A DNA stretch of 64,000 nt from CAYYYP01 sp964475985 (GCA_964475985.1 CAYYYP010000004.1:1-64000), one strand, 5' to 3'; shown: positions 7,671-17,301, counted from the first letter of the stretch. Notes: generated by a model not told the origin, from the sequence alone. Program-made: numbers and translations.

Positions 7671-9113
7671 ATGCGATTCACCCTTCGCGCTAAACTTTTG
7701 ACCATCGTGATCACATCAACCTTGGCGTTTGGGATTCTCATTGCGGCAGGTTTTATTCTTTCAAATCGTCTGGAAAAACAACTTGATAAAATTCAGGCGC
7801 ATTATATCCCAATCATCGAATTAGGACCACGCTTGGAAGCAGACTTCGAGCACATCCATCGCAGCTTCCAAGACAGCGTTGCTTCCCAGGATTGGGAGGC
7901 ACTGGAAAAGACTGAGGTTCTAAAAAACAATTTTCTTTCAGATCTCAACGCCGCGGGCAATGTGGTTGAACCATCTCAAGCTTTAGAGCTCGCAAATAGC
8001 ATCGAAGATTATTTCACCTCCGCCTATGATGTTTCTAAGCGGCTTCTCCTCCAGGAAACTGGAGTGTCACTTGTGACCGCCATGGTGGAAATGCAAGCAA
8101 AACAAGCTCGGACATCCGCGCTCCTCAAAAAATCCGCAACGCTTGACCGCACAAAACTTATGGAAGCTTTCGCAACCATTTCAAAAACCCAGGCCGCAAG
8201 CGCTCGTATTTTAATTGGCGTCAGCCTCTCCTGCCTAGTGTTAGTCACATTTCTCATTTTGGGCTTGAGTCGCAGCGTGCTGACTTCAGTGACCGGACTG
8301 TCCAAGGGATTGAGGCGTTTTGGCCAGGGAGAGTTTGACCAATCGATTTTGATCGCAAGACACGATGAATTGGGTGATGTCGCAGAAGAAGCCAACCAAA
8401 TGGCCGATCGGATTCGAGGACTGTTAAAGGACTTAGAATCTTTCAGCTATTCGGTAGCTCACGACCTGCGGGCCCCTCTGCGAAGCATTCAAGGATTCAG
8501 CGCTATTCTGATGGAAGATCATGGTTCGACTTTATCCGAAGACGCAAAAAGTTCCCTTGATAGAGTGATCAAGGCCGCAAAAAAAATGGGTCAGCTTATC
8601 GATAGTTTGCTGAACCTTTCGCGCATGTCACGCAAGGAAATGACAAAGAGGCAGGTGGATCTCTCCACTATCGCGCAAGAAATCGTGAATGATTTACGAA
8701 ATGCCGATCCCCAAAGGCAGGTATCAGTAACGATCCAGCCAGGAGTAATGGTTAAGGGCGACCCTGAGCTCCTGCAAGTCGTGCTCACAAATTTGGTTGG
8801 AAATGCCTGGAAATACTCTGCCAAAAAACCTGATGCATCAATTCAATTCGGGGAAAAACTCTCGGATGGGCACCGAGTTTATTTTGTTAGGGACAACGGT
8901 GCGGGTTTCGATATGCAGCATGCGGAAAAACTTTTTGGCACTTTTCAACGATTACACACCAATGACGAATTTGAAGGCATAGGAATTGGTCTTGCCACGG
9001 CCCACGGAATTATTCATCGGCACGGCGGCGCGATTTGGGCTGAAGCAAAACCCCAGGAAGGCGCTACTTTTTACTTTACATTATGGGATAGAACCAAACT
9101 GGGAATTGCGTAA
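7671..9113 (+). CDS. Membrane sensor histidine kinase (HAMP-HisKA-HATPase)
   Basis: The order is a first membrane helix (TIVITSTLAFGILIAAGFIL), a helical periplasmic domain of about 130 residues, a second membrane helix (IGVSLSCLVLVTFLILGL), HAMP, a HisKA box with about His264 (VAHDLRAPLRSI) and an ATPase domain (LVGNAWKYS, RDNGAGFDM, GIGIGLATAHG). The HDLRAPLR box is the subtype that pairs with Rcp1-like regulators such as 3444. An upstream ATG at 7659 overlaps the previous stop, but ATG 7671 has GAGG 6 bases before it, so I chose the latter. It is encoded with the PstS-like protein and the barrel. The periplasmic domain looks like an all-helical ligand or partner-binding module. Confidence 0.85.
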   Translation: MRFTLRAKLLTIVITSTLAFGILIAAGFILSNRLEKQLDKIQAHYIPIIELGPRLEADFEHIHRSFQDSVASQDWEALEKTEVLKNNFLSDLNAAGNVVEPSQALELANSIEDYFTSAYDVSKRLLLQETGVSLVTAMVEMQAKQARTSALLKKSATLDRTKLMEAFATISKTQAASARILIGVSLSCLVLVTFLILGLSRSVLTSVTGLSKGLRRFGQGEFDQSILIARHDELGDVAEEANQMADRIRGLLKDLESFSYSVAHDLRAPLRSIQGFSAILMEDHGSTLSEDAKSSLDRVIKAAKKMGQLIDSLLNLSRMSRKEMTKRQVDLSTIAQEIVNDLRNADPQRQVSVTIQPGVMVKGDPELLQVVLTNLVGNAWKYSAKKPDASIQFGEKLSDGHRVYFVRDNGAGFDMQHAEKLFGTFQRLHTNDEFEGIGIGLATAHGIIHRHGGAIWAEAKPQEGATFYFTLWDRTKLGIA

Positions 9114-9146
9114 AACTTTCGAATAAAGTCGTATACCTTTGCGCAT

Positions 9147-9164
9147 ATTGAGGACCGCCTCAAT
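9147..9164 (+). terminator. Hairpin after the sensor kinase gene
   Basis: ATTGAGG (9147-9153) and CCTCAAT (9158-9164) form a 7-bp stem with a 4-base loop, 33 bases after the kinase stop. Only a short A/T stretch follows, so termination is weakly supported. The rest of 9114-9231 holds nothing I recognise. Confidence 0.3.
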
Positions 9165-9231
9165 GAAAATTCCCGGCACTTACGCATTGCACATTGCGCA
9201 GACATCCTTGCGGTCCTATTCATTCGTGTAA

Positions 9232-9813
9232 ATGTCTATAAGAATTTTAATCCCAGTATGTGCCATAGTCGTGCTTTTCAGTTTCACCGCCCAGGGAATT
9301 CCTGGGCCTCAAAATGACTTGAGGAGAACTAATTTCGGGGAAATTAAAGCTCTTTTTGACGTGGCAAGCGCACCGTCGATTCAAACTGCGATGGGTTGGC
9401 ATTCCGGGCGGTGCTACACCTTTGGACACCCAAATGCGGCGTATGTAGGTCGTGCAATCATAGAAAGCAGAGCTACGGATAGTGACCATGGCCCGCTTTT
9501 TAGTCCTAGCCGTACTAAGTTGGTTCATCTGGTGTCACATCGGTTCAATACCGGACTTATTGAGGTTCCTGAGAATTTTCAGGGTATAACCGATGACGAC
9601 CTTTCCGCCATCGAACGTTCTGTTGCTAGGGCTTTTCGGGAGGAACAATTCACAAATATCATAGCTTTGAATGATTCTCTGAGCAGCACCCACACCCGAA
9701 CCGGGATCCGTTACGACTTAAGGCGCAACACAGAATATCTCCTCTTACGGGCAATTAACACTCGCAATAACACCGAGTTTTTCTATTGTTACTTTTACCA
9801 AAAGATTAAGTAG
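9232..9813 (+). CDS. Exported protein of unknown function
   Basis: The product is 193 residues. It has a signal peptide (ILIPVCAIVVLFSFTAQG, cut near GIPG) and a mature globular part with two Cys residues (GRCYTFG and FYCYFY) that could form a disulfide. I recognise no family. No good ribosome site precedes ATG 9232. It lies alone between the kinase operon and the large solenoid gene, both on the same strand. Confidence 0.6.
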   Translation: MSIRILIPVCAIVVLFSFTAQGIPGPQNDLRRTNFGEIKALFDVASAPSIQTAMGWHSGRCYTFGHPNAAYVGRAIIESRATDSDHGPLFSPSRTKLVHLVSHRFNTGLIEVPENFQGITDDDLSAIERSVARAFREEQFTNIIALNDSLSSTHTRTGIRYDLRRNTEYLLLRAINTRNNTEFFYCYFYQKIK

Positions 9814-9903
9814 CCCTCCTCGGCATTAGTTAAGCCAATTTTTAGGGAAAAGATTAAAGGGTTGAAATGTAAACATTTTTAATTTAAAAGCCAGTTTAAC
9901 CTA

Positions 9904-12900
9904 ATGGGCCCAAAAAATACTCTAGTTTATCGCAAATTGATTTTAGTCTTTCTCGGGTCAGTATTTGGCCTATCGGTCTTCGCCCACGAGGTTCAACGAC
10001 CCGAACGGCCGAGTGAGCTTATTCTAGGCACCTCCACGGATCCTGCCGTTTATATGCGCGGCAGCCAAGTAGTGCTCCTCATGGATGGTGCCTTACGTAG
10101 GGATCGGCCGGAATTTTCAGGAATATCCCGTAAAAAGCTCAAACGCATGGCCCTAAAGTATTCTCTGCTCTCCAAGGCCCAGATCCCGCTTCACAAAATT
10201 CGGTTTGGAGCAGCGGCGGGTGCCGCTGAAATCGATTTTGATGTTTTAGAGAGTTCTGGGTTAATTCCCCTTTTTAGGCAGCCTGAGTATTACCGGGCGG
10301 CAACTGTGGCCCTTGAAGAGTTCGATCGATTCATGCTCGAACTTAAGGGGGTTGGTAATCCTCCCAGTTGGCGGGTAGCGGAGCAGATTGCGGAGTATCA
10401 GCGGGCTCTCGTTAGCAAGGACCCCCAGGCGGCGCTGACGGCACTGCAGCGCAAAGACCATAGTGATGGCCTTATGTCCCTTGGCGAAGCGTTGGCAGAA
10501 GCCGCCCGGCAACACGCAGCTCAACTTATTTTTGATCAATACAACGCCCTTCACGGTACAAATTTCCAAACCATTGAAACCTATTTTGTCATTAAATTAC
10601 CGTTTCACATCCTGAAGGGAAATGGGGAGAGCATCCCCGCTGCCTTGTACGCTAGGCAAGCACATTGGGGACGTCGCTATTTGTCTAGCGCGCCCGAAGG
10701 AACCATCGATGCAAAGTTTCGTTTTATTCAGCAGTCCTTCCTCGGCGGCATGGTGGATTGGGGCGGCGTGTTCATTAGGGCTTCAGAGTTTATGGATAGC
10801 TTTTTAACCGGAGGAAGCCTTACGGATCCCCAATATTCAAAAATCTGGGGAGAGGCTCACGACGTTGCACGACAGATCGATGCGGGTGACAGCGAAGCGG
10901 CCGAGCGGTGGTTTAAAAAATTATTTGGTCCTTCGGCATTTAAGTATATCCCGCCTCCTCAACCCGTGGCGGAGGAAACCTCCGAGCTGAAAAGGGACAT
11001 TGAAGAATTCACGCGTTCAAATCCCGGCGATTTTAGAAATATTTTCAAGCTGGCCCTTAAAATATGGAAAATGAGTCCCTCCGGGCGGGCTCGTGAATTT
11101 GCCGGGCTTTCGCCAGCTGAGCTCAAGGTCGTCTTGGACGTTACGACTCAATCTCAACTCAAACCATTCGAGGTATTTTCCGACCTGACGGCGGTCGGGA
11201 TCCAAGAACTTTTGCTAGAAATTATCGAAAAAGCCGCATCCATTGATCAGCTTAGTTTTCTTCCGGATGATTTTGAAAAAGCATTTATTTTTATGGGTAA
11301 ATTTTTCGCGAGAGCCAATGAGGTCGTTAGTAAATGGCCGCCACTTTTAATGAACTCGTTTTTAAGTTGTCTTAAACGCTATCCCCATATCTTGCCTGAT
11401 TTGGAACCCAAGTTGGTGAATCTCATCGTGCAGCAATACGATGCTGCTCAACCGAACGACGGGCCCCTTCTATATTTAGCATCACATTTCCATGCCTTTT
11501 CTCAGGCAAGTAAACTTACGATAGTCACATTTTTTGAACGCCAGTATGAGCACCTCTCTCTAGATGTAAGGCTTTTAGTAAATTCCCTAGTACTGAAGGA
11601 ATACTCCGCATTTGAAGATAACCCATCGTTCCAGACCTTGAAGCATCGGGCCAGCAATGACCCCGATACCTTTATCCGAGCGACGGCGTATATGGTGCTC
11701 GGAACTTATCCTAACGAATTTTCATCCTTAGCGGCGGCCTATAATCCGACTTCACCGGCAGTGCCAGACGGCGACGAGTTCACCCCGCAACAACGCCAGG
11801 ATGCAACTATGAACTTCATCCGAGCAATGACCGGGGGTTCACATTATGTGCGCATGGCGGCGTTGAATCTTTATTTGAAAATCGTGGCGTCAAATCCATT
11901 GAATTACACATCTGTGCTTTTTCTATTCCGGAATGTTATTCAAATTTCCACGCACGACGAGTTTAAACGAGCGGTTTTAGCGGCCATGATTCATCTGCCG
12001 CAGCCACAGCCAGGACAAAATCTGTTTGCCCGTAAAACGATGCTAATGTTTTTTGAATCCGCTTCCTCCGAACACGCATTGAACGACATTATCCAGGCAC
12101 TTCTCAACCACCAGGACAGCGACCTATCGCGGCTGGTTCTGGATAAAATAAATTCCATTTTAGCAACTGAAGGTGGGTGGGTATCCGTGACGAAGGCACA
12201 GCACCCTGGCTTTAGATCCCTAATGAAGTGGTCGGTTGATATTCTGGAACTTTCCATCAAAGGTACTCTGAAGCTACCGACGGTAGAATTGATGAGATTA
12301 AAAAACTTTGTGCTAAGCCGTCGCACCATTGCATATTTTATTTCCCAGGCGGAATTGCAGATCCAGGATGTAGGGTCGCTAAGGCGCTCCTGTGAGGCGG
12401 TGGAAACTATCTTTGAAATAGTAAAACTTGAAAACTTGCTTCGTATGCTCGGCCAAATGAAAGGTAACTTGCTCATTTCGCACGACAACCTACATATGAT
12501 CCTTCGTCGCATCGAAGCCATAGGAAACGCGCCAGACGTTGCTCTAGGACATAATATTGGAATGCCGGAGGACCGGTATGACTACATCGTAAGAAATTTG
12601 GGGGCGTTACCTCTTCGTAACTTTAAAAATCGCAGAGACATCCGAAGGTTTCTTTTTCGCACCAGCGTCTTCGCAAATTCACGCGAGACTCGCCGGGGTG
12701 CGGAAGAGGCACTTACGGCTGAGGCACTTAACGATGGCTTAAATTCTAGTCTAGTCGTAAACGAGTTAGAATCTACTTCGGATGATCAGATTAAACTGCG
12801 ACTTCTTCGCATCATTGCACGCTTGGCTTCGGAACAAACTTCCTTGGACTTAGTCCTTTGGGATTCTCGCCTAGCTCCCGTCTTAAATAGGTTAGCTTCG

Positions 12901-12999
12901 ACGCCCGGCGGAGAAACTGAAATTACCAAGGCCGCTAAGTTTGCCCAAGATCAAATTGCCCAAGCTAATTTACGTTGCCAAAAAGCTTTAGAAAAATAA
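9904..12999 (+). CDS. Large exported alpha-solenoid protein of unknown function
   Basis: The product is 1031 residues with an N-terminal signal peptide (LILVFLGSVFGLSVFA, cut before HEV). From about residue 370 to the end it is built of paired amphipathic helices such as FIRATAYMVLGTYP, YVRMAALNLYLKIV and IKLRLLRIIARLAS, consistent with HEAT/ARM-like repeats. The first 350 residues are different and less repetitive. There is no catalytic motif and no lipobox. It is likely periplasmic or surface-located and binds other proteins. Its architecture recalls the frameshifted repeat protein at 199-2390, so both may belong to a lineage-specific expansion of exported solenoids. It ends 3 bases before the convergent flavoprotein gene. 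Confidence 0.65.
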   Translation: MGPKNTLVYRKLILVFLGSVFGLSVFAHEVQRPERPSELILGTSTDPAVYMRGSQVVLLMDGALRRDRPEFSGISRKKLKRMALKYSLLSKAQIPLHKIRFGAAAGAAEIDFDVLESSGLIPLFRQPEYYRAATVALEEFDRFMLELKGVGNPPSWRVAEQIAEYQRALVSKDPQAALTALQRKDHSDGLMSLGEALAEAARQHAAQLIFDQYNALHGTNFQTIETYFVIKLPFHILKGNGESIPAALYARQAHWGRRYLSSAPEGTIDAKFRFIQQSFLGGMVDWGGVFIRASEFMDSFLTGGSLTDPQYSKIWGEAHDVARQIDAGDSEAAERWFKKLFGPSAFKYIPPPQPVAEETSELKRDIEEFTRSNPGDFRNIFKLALKIWKMSPSGRAREFAGLSPAELKVVLDVTTQSQLKPFEVFSDLTAVGIQELLLEIIEKAASIDQLSFLPDDFEKAFIFMGKFFARANEVVSKWPPLLMNSFLSCLKRYPHILPDLEPKLVNLIVQQYDAAQPNDGPLLYLASHFHAFSQASKLTIVTFFERQYEHLSLDVRLLVNSLVLKEYSAFEDNPSFQTLKHRASNDPDTFIRATAYMVLGTYPNEFSSLAAAYNPTSPAVPDGDEFTPQQRQDATMNFIRAMTGGSHYVRMAALNLYLKIVASNPLNYTSVLFLFRNVIQISTHDEFKRAVLAAMIHLPQPQPGQNLFARKTMLMFFESASSEHALNDIIQALLNHQDSDLSRLVLDKINSILATEGGWVSVTKAQHPGFRSLMKWSVDILELSIKGTLKLPTVELMRLKNFVLSRRTIAYFISQAELQIQDVGSLRRSCEAVETIFEIVKLENLLRMLGQMKGNLLISHDNLHMILRRIEAIGNAPDVALGHNIGMPEDRYDYIVRNLGALPLRNFKNRRDIRRFLFRTSVFANSRETRRGAEEALTAEALNDGLNSSLVVNELESTSDDQIKLRLLRIIARLASEQTSLDLVLWDSRLAPVLNRLASTPGGETEITKAAKFAQDQIAQANLRCQKALEK

Positions 13000-13002
13000 G
13001 CT

Positions 13003-13944
13003 TCACGAAAATTTGCTCCATTTACTTTCCATGAGGTCGTTATGAACGGTCGTTGCCGCGACTGCCGCCTGGCCAGCCGCCACGTTCACCTGTCCTAACA
13101 AGTTTACGCAATCCCCAATGGCGAAAAGGCCGGGCACGGACGTTCTTTGCTCCGTATTTGTAATAATGAATCCTGCTTGCGTGCGCTTCAAACTGCGTAG
13201 TTTTCTGAAGGCCGAATCGTTCACTTTGCAACCCAGTTCTATATGTGCGGCCTGACAAAAAAATTCTTTCTCACCATTTATTAAAATGGCAACCCCACGG
13301 CCACGGCCATTTTTAGGTAATATTTTCAATCTGTCATAATGGACGACGTCAATCCCCCTTACTTGAATTTCTTTCTCGCGCTGGGATGAGAGTTGAAAGT
13401 TCCGAGGGATTAAAATTTTTAAGTTGCGGGTCCAGTGCGAAATGAAAAGGGCCTTTTGCAGACCTGCATCATCCTTGGCTAAAACTGCCACCGGCTTTTC
13501 TCTAAGTTCATAGCCGTCACAGATTGAACAATATTTCAGCAGGTCCAGCTCCCTTAAGTTTTCGAGATTCGAAATATTTGGGTGCTCATCGCAAATTCCT
13601 GTGGCTAGAATTACTGTCTTGCTTAAATATCTTTTGCCCCGTTTGGTGGTCACCTCAAAGCCTTTGCCTCGCCGGGAAATGCTGACTTCGGTTTCTACCT
13701 TAGTGATCGACCCCACTCTAGCGAGCTGCATTTTTAAATTTTTTAAGAGTTGATCTCCGGAAATGCCTTTATGATATCCGATCAAATTCCGAATTTTTTT
13801 TGCCCAATGAGCCCTGGGTGTCCCAAAGCAAAATAGCGCAGTTTTCCTCTGGAATCGCTGCAAGTAAATGGCAGCCATGAGTCCGGCTGGACCACCTCCG
13901 ATGACTGTACATTCAAAATCCCAATTCACTGAGGCCGCCACCAA
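13003..13944 (-). CDS. Thioredoxin-reductase-like flavoprotein with a degenerate NAD(P) site
   Basis: The product is 313 residues, normal for thioredoxin reductase. The FAD motif GGGPAGL (residues 16-22), the redox pair Cys139/Cys142 in YCSICDG and the C-terminal FAD motif GLFAIGDC are present. However, the second Rossmann motif, normally GGGDSA, reads AKDDAGLQKA, and the following HRR motif that binds the NADPH phosphate is absent (LKILIPRN). Flavin-dependent disulfide reductases that use ferredoxin or another donor instead of NADPH are known to have lost these motifs; whether this one does is inference. It is encoded just downstream of a Rieske-FAD oxidoreductase on the same strand (9-base gap), so the two may share an electron path. 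Confidence 0.8.
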   Translation of the reverse strand: MVAASVNWDFECTVIGGGPAGLMAAIYLQRFQRKTALFCFGTPRAHWAKKIRNLIGYHKGISGDQLLKNLKMQLARVGSITKVETEVSISRRGKGFEVTTKRGKRYLSKTVILATGICDEHPNISNLENLRELDLLKYCSICDGYELREKPVAVLAKDDAGLQKALFISHWTRNLKILIPRNFQLSSQREKEIQVRGIDVVHYDRLKILPKNGRGRGVAILINGEKEFFCQAAHIELGCKVNDSAFRKLRSLKRTQAGFIITNTEQRTSVPGLFAIGDCVNLLGQVNVAAGQAAVAATTVHNDLMESKWSKFS

Positions 13945-13953
13945 GCCTTACTC

Positions 13954-15450
13954 TCATAATTCCACTTTTTCCAAACCCGTGCGAGCAGGACCATTGAGCA
14001 GCTCACCATCGACGCTGAACCTTGATCCGTGACATGGGCAATCCCAAGAGGTCTCCGAGGAATTGAAGTGTACATGACAACCCATATGCGGGCATATGGA
14101 AGTCACCGCGTGCACTCGCCCACTGTCGTCCTTAAACACTGCGATTTTCGAACCGTTATGCTTGATGATTTTTCCTTCGCCGGCCTGCACATCGTTAATG
14201 GAATTGCCTTCCGCGGGAAGAATAAAATCCTTTAAAAAACAGATTGGAAAATCTTTGTTCTCAAGCAAATATTCTTTGGCGGAAGCTTGGGGTTTGATGC
14301 GGCTAGGTGCGTATATATCGGAATAGCGATCCTTTTTTTCTTGAATCAAATCCGAAATGAGCATTCCGGCAATAGTTCCAAAGGTCATTCCATTGCCGGA
14401 ATATCCCGTTGCCACAAAAACATTATTGCTTCCTGGATTTTTTCCAATGTAAGGGAGACCATCCACCGGCTCCAAAATTTGTCCTGACCAAGCGTATTCG
14501 AAATTTTTAGCGCGGAAATTTTTTGAGGCGTATTGTTTCAGATTCGCAAAACATTCATCGGTGTCTTTTTTCATTCCGGTCTTATGATCTTCTCCGCCAA
14601 TGATCCAATATGCACCATGATTCCGGATGTAGTGGTAGGGGTCCTCAGAATCCCAATACATCGCGTCGAGCTCCGGTGGCCGCTCAACATTGGTTGCCAC
14701 AGCATAGGTTCGGTAGGCCGCAATTTTGGTATGGAGCACCACCAAATTGAAGGAAGGCGTATGACACGCCATTATGGCCTTTTTCGCCGTTACTTTGCCG
14801 CCGCCAGTGATGACCTGGCAAAGTTCTGCCTCTTCCTTTAACTGCAATGCCTGGGTTTTTTCAAAAATGACACTGCCATCCCCGTGAATGGCTTTTGCCA
14901 GGGCGTCAAAATATTTTGTAGGGTGGAACGTGGCCTGATCCTCAATCCGGATGCCACCGTAGGTCTTGAAGGGAAGAGGCACCGAATCTGTCCATCCGGC
15001 CTGAGCGCCAAGCGTTTCCAGCGCGCTCAGCTCTTTTTTCAGGTCTGCGACATGCCCCGGTTTTGCGGCGTACAAAAATGCTGGCACCTTTTTGAAGTCA
15101 CAATCCACATTTAATCTGCGGCAAAGTTCAGCAATTTTTTTAATGGCAGTGACACTGCTTTGGTGCACAAGCCTAACTTGATCCCAACCGAAATCTTTGG
15201 CTAGTTGATGATAGCGGGTGTCGATAATGGACGTGAGATGCGCAGTTGTATGACCGCTTTCGGCGCAAGCAACTTCATGCTTTTCAATTACGGCTACTCG
15301 CATACCCGAAGCCTTTAGAAGATACGCGGCCGTAAGGCCGGTGATTCCCGCTCCAATTACTGCTACATCAAAAATTTGCTCACCCTCCAGCGGTGGGTAC
15401 GCACTCTTTTGATTTTTTTCTAGCCAGTAGGACTTTGTTTTTGTGATCAT
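13954..15450 (-). CDS. FAD-dependent oxidoreductase (DAO family) with C-terminal Rieske domain
   Basis: The product is 498 residues. The N-terminal FAD-binding motif VIGAGITGLTAAYLL begins near residue 31, followed by a DAO-type oxidase body with GYSGNGMTFG near the end. The last 90 residues form a Rieske [2Fe-2S] domain with ligands in CPHMGCH and CPCHGS. The fusion resembles the YhfW type of oxidoreductase found in many bacteria, whose substrate is not firmly known. It lies in a two-gene operon upstream of the thioredoxin-reductase-like gene. There is no signal peptide, so it is cytoplasmic. Confidence 0.88.
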   Translation of the reverse strand: MITKTKSYWLEKNQKSAYPPLEGEQIFDVAVIGAGITGLTAAYLLKASGMRVAVIEKHEVACAESGHTTAHLTSIIDTRYHQLAKDFGWDQVRLVHQSSVTAIKKIAELCRRLNVDCDFKKVPAFLYAAKPGHVADLKKELSALETLGAQAGWTDSVPLPFKTYGGIRIEDQATFHPTKYFDALAKAIHGDGSVIFEKTQALQLKEEAELCQVITGGGKVTAKKAIMACHTPSFNLVVLHTKIAAYRTYAVATNVERPPELDAMYWDSEDPYHYIRNHGAYWIIGGEDHKTGMKKDTDECFANLKQYASKNFRAKNFEYAWSGQILEPVDGLPYIGKNPGSNNVFVATGYSGNGMTFGTIAGMLISDLIQEKKDRYSDIYAPSRIKPQASAKEYLLENKDFPICFLKDFILPAEGNSINDVQAGEGKIIKHNGSKIAVFKDDSGRVHAVTSICPHMGCHVHFNSSETSWDCPCHGSRFSVDGELLNGPARTGLEKVEL

Positions 15451-15603
15451 GATGGATTGGCACGCAAATAGTATACCAATGTCTTAATTTTCCATTCGGT
15501 GGCAAAAACCCTGGCGATTTGTCCTCATTCTGGGTCACGAGTAAAAAAGCGCAGAGCGGGACAAATTCTCAGGACTTTTCGTCCCATTTTATAAGGAACC
15601 CTC

Positions 15604-16218
15604 ATGAGGAAATTACTTAAAAAACGCCCTGAGCATAAAAAAATGGAACATGTCCGACACCAATCAAAATTTGCCTTGGTGATCATCGATGTGCTCAATG
15701 AATTTAACTTTCCGAACGCAGAAAATCTGCTTCGCCTTGCGATACCAATGGCTAAGCGATTGGCCCGGCTCAAAATGACCGTGAAACAGCATAAAATTCC
15801 GGTAATTTATGCAAACGATAATTTTGGGCAGTGGCAGTCCGATCGTAGGCAAGTCATTTCCCATTGTTCTACTCAAGGTTGCCGCGGCCGTCCGGTTGCC
15901 CAATTATTGTTGCCGGATGCGGACGATTATTTTGTCTTAAAACCCAAATACTCCGCATTTTTTTCTACTACTTTAGAAACTTTATTGGGTCACTTGGGTA
16001 GTAAAATTCTGATTCTTACGGGCCTCGCCGGTAATATATGTGTTTTGCATACGGCGTTCGATGCTCATTCTCGCGGATTTGATCTGGTAGTTCCAAAGGA
16101 CTGCATCGCATCCTACCCGAAACGAGATCATGATTTTGCTTTGCGCCAATTTAAGAATGTTATTTCCGCGGATATTCGCACTTCGGAAACTTGGATCAAT
16201 AAACTTAAAAATGCATAG
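15604..16218 (+). CDS. Isochorismatase-family cysteine hydrolase
   Basis: The product is 204 residues with the catalytic triad of the family: Asp in VIIDVLNEF, Lys in LKPKYSAF and Cys in LAGNICVLHTAFDA. Members hydrolyse amides or esters such as nicotinamide or isochorismate. The metal-binding motif of true nicotinamidases is not obvious, so the substrate is open. The first 25 residues are basic and may be an extension; starts further in would still keep the domain. The gene is convergent with the TPM-domain gene (7 bases apart). Confidence 0.82.
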   Translation: MRKLLKKRPEHKKMEHVRHQSKFALVIIDVLNEFNFPNAENLLRLAIPMAKRLARLKMTVKQHKIPVIYANDNFGQWQSDRRQVISHCSTQGCRGRPVAQLLLPDADDYFVLKPKYSAFFSTTLETLLGHLGSKILILTGLAGNICVLHTAFDAHSRGFDLVVPKDCIASYPKRDHDFALRQFKNVISADIRTSETWINKLKNA

Positions 16219-16225
16219 GCCGGTA

Positions 16226-17206
16226 TTACCAGCTGCTGGAACTTCCGCCTCCACCTGAGGAACCTCCACCTCCCGAAAAGCTGCTGCTGCTGCTACTACT
16301 GCTCCCGAATGATGAATAACCATCCGAACTGCCGTTCCCAAAACCACCACCTCCGGAGGGCATGGCTGCAATTCGTGCAGCAAACCATTTTCTAAAAGAG
16401 ATTTTTATGCTGGGAAACGCAATAGCGTATATCAACAAGCCGATTTTTCCGACTCCCCATCCAAGCAAAGCTGATGGAAAGATCCCAAAAAATGGGATCA
16501 AAAACACATAAAGGAAAAGACTCTGTAGGAGGGGAACGAAAAGGCCCATAAGAAAAAATACAGATAGAAATGCATAGATACCAAGTCCCACCATAAACCT
16601 TGCAAATGCTGAAGCGTTCGAGAATGCCCCGCCACCATCAAAAGGGCTCGCCGACATTTGGTTTTCCCTTAGGGCAATGGCATCATCTACGCTTTGACGA
16701 ATATCCGGATCCTCGATGATCCGAAGAATTTGATCCAAGCCCGTTTGAATTGCACCCTCAATATTTCGCTCACGCAGGGAAGGTTTCATGGAATCGATGA
16801 CTTGCCGCGAGCGGGAATCCGTAAGCAGGCTTTCCAAACCATAACCTACTTCAATCCTAAGCTTGCGTTCCTGCATCGCAAGCACCAAGAGCACGCCATC
16901 ATTTTTCGTTTTGTTCCCTAATGCACTAAGCTTAAATACTTCGTTCGCATAAGCATCAATATCAGTATCGCCGATTGTCGATACGATGAGCAAGGCTACC
17001 TGGTGGCCATTTTTCAGCTCAAATGCTTCCAGCTTTTGCGAAACGTCCCTTAAAAAACCGCTGCTTAATGCGTTTGCGAAATCCGTGACACGCGCCGTGA
17101 GACGAACTGGCTCAATGGCATTTGCGAGTAAATTTAGTTGTAGGAAAATTAGAAACAGTACGAAATTTCTTAAGCTCGTTGCGAGGGAAAGTTTTATATT
17201 CGGCAT
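16226..17206 (-). CDS. TPM-domain membrane protein with Gly/Ser-rich tail (YgcG-like)
   Basis: The product is 326 residues: a signal/anchor helix (LRNFVLFLIFLQLNLLANA), a TPM domain at about 33-150 (VTDFANALSSG, GDTDIDAYANEVF, KNDGVLLVLAMQERKLRIEVGYGLE, LLTDSRSR), two to three membrane helices at about 205-270, and a C-terminal tail almost wholly of Gly and Ser ending in SSSSW. TPM proteins are membrane-bound with the domain in the periplasm; roles in photosystem repair and in membrane stress are known for some. The Gly/Ser tail ending in Trp is common in this family. No partner genes are adjacent. Confidence 0.85.
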   Translation of the reverse strand: MPNIKLSLATSLRNFVLFLIFLQLNLLANAIEPVRLTARVTDFANALSSGFLRDVSQKLEAFELKNGHQVALLIVSTIGDTDIDAYANEVFKLSALGNKTKNDGVLLVLAMQERKLRIEVGYGLESLLTDSRSRQVIDSMKPSLRERNIEGAIQTGLDQILRIIEDPDIRQSVDDAIALRENQMSASPFDGGGAFSNASAFARFMVGLGIYAFLSVFFLMGLFVPLLQSLFLYVFLIPFFGIFPSALLGWGVGKIGLLIYAIAFPSIKISFRKWFAARIAAMPSGGGGFGNGSSDGYSSFGSSSSSSSSFSGGGGSSGGGGSSSSW

Positions 17207-17301
17207 TTGTAAACTTTATAATAGCAAAAATTGATGTTCCTCGAGTGAATGAGCCGACCCTCATTGCGCTGCGCTATAACGCGGCGTACCACGTTATTTT
17301 T

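Noticed and set aside
9163..9231. 22-codon leader frame ending next to the gene at 9232
   Set aside because: No ribosome site, and its start lies in a hairpin; no sign of regulated stop or attenuation.
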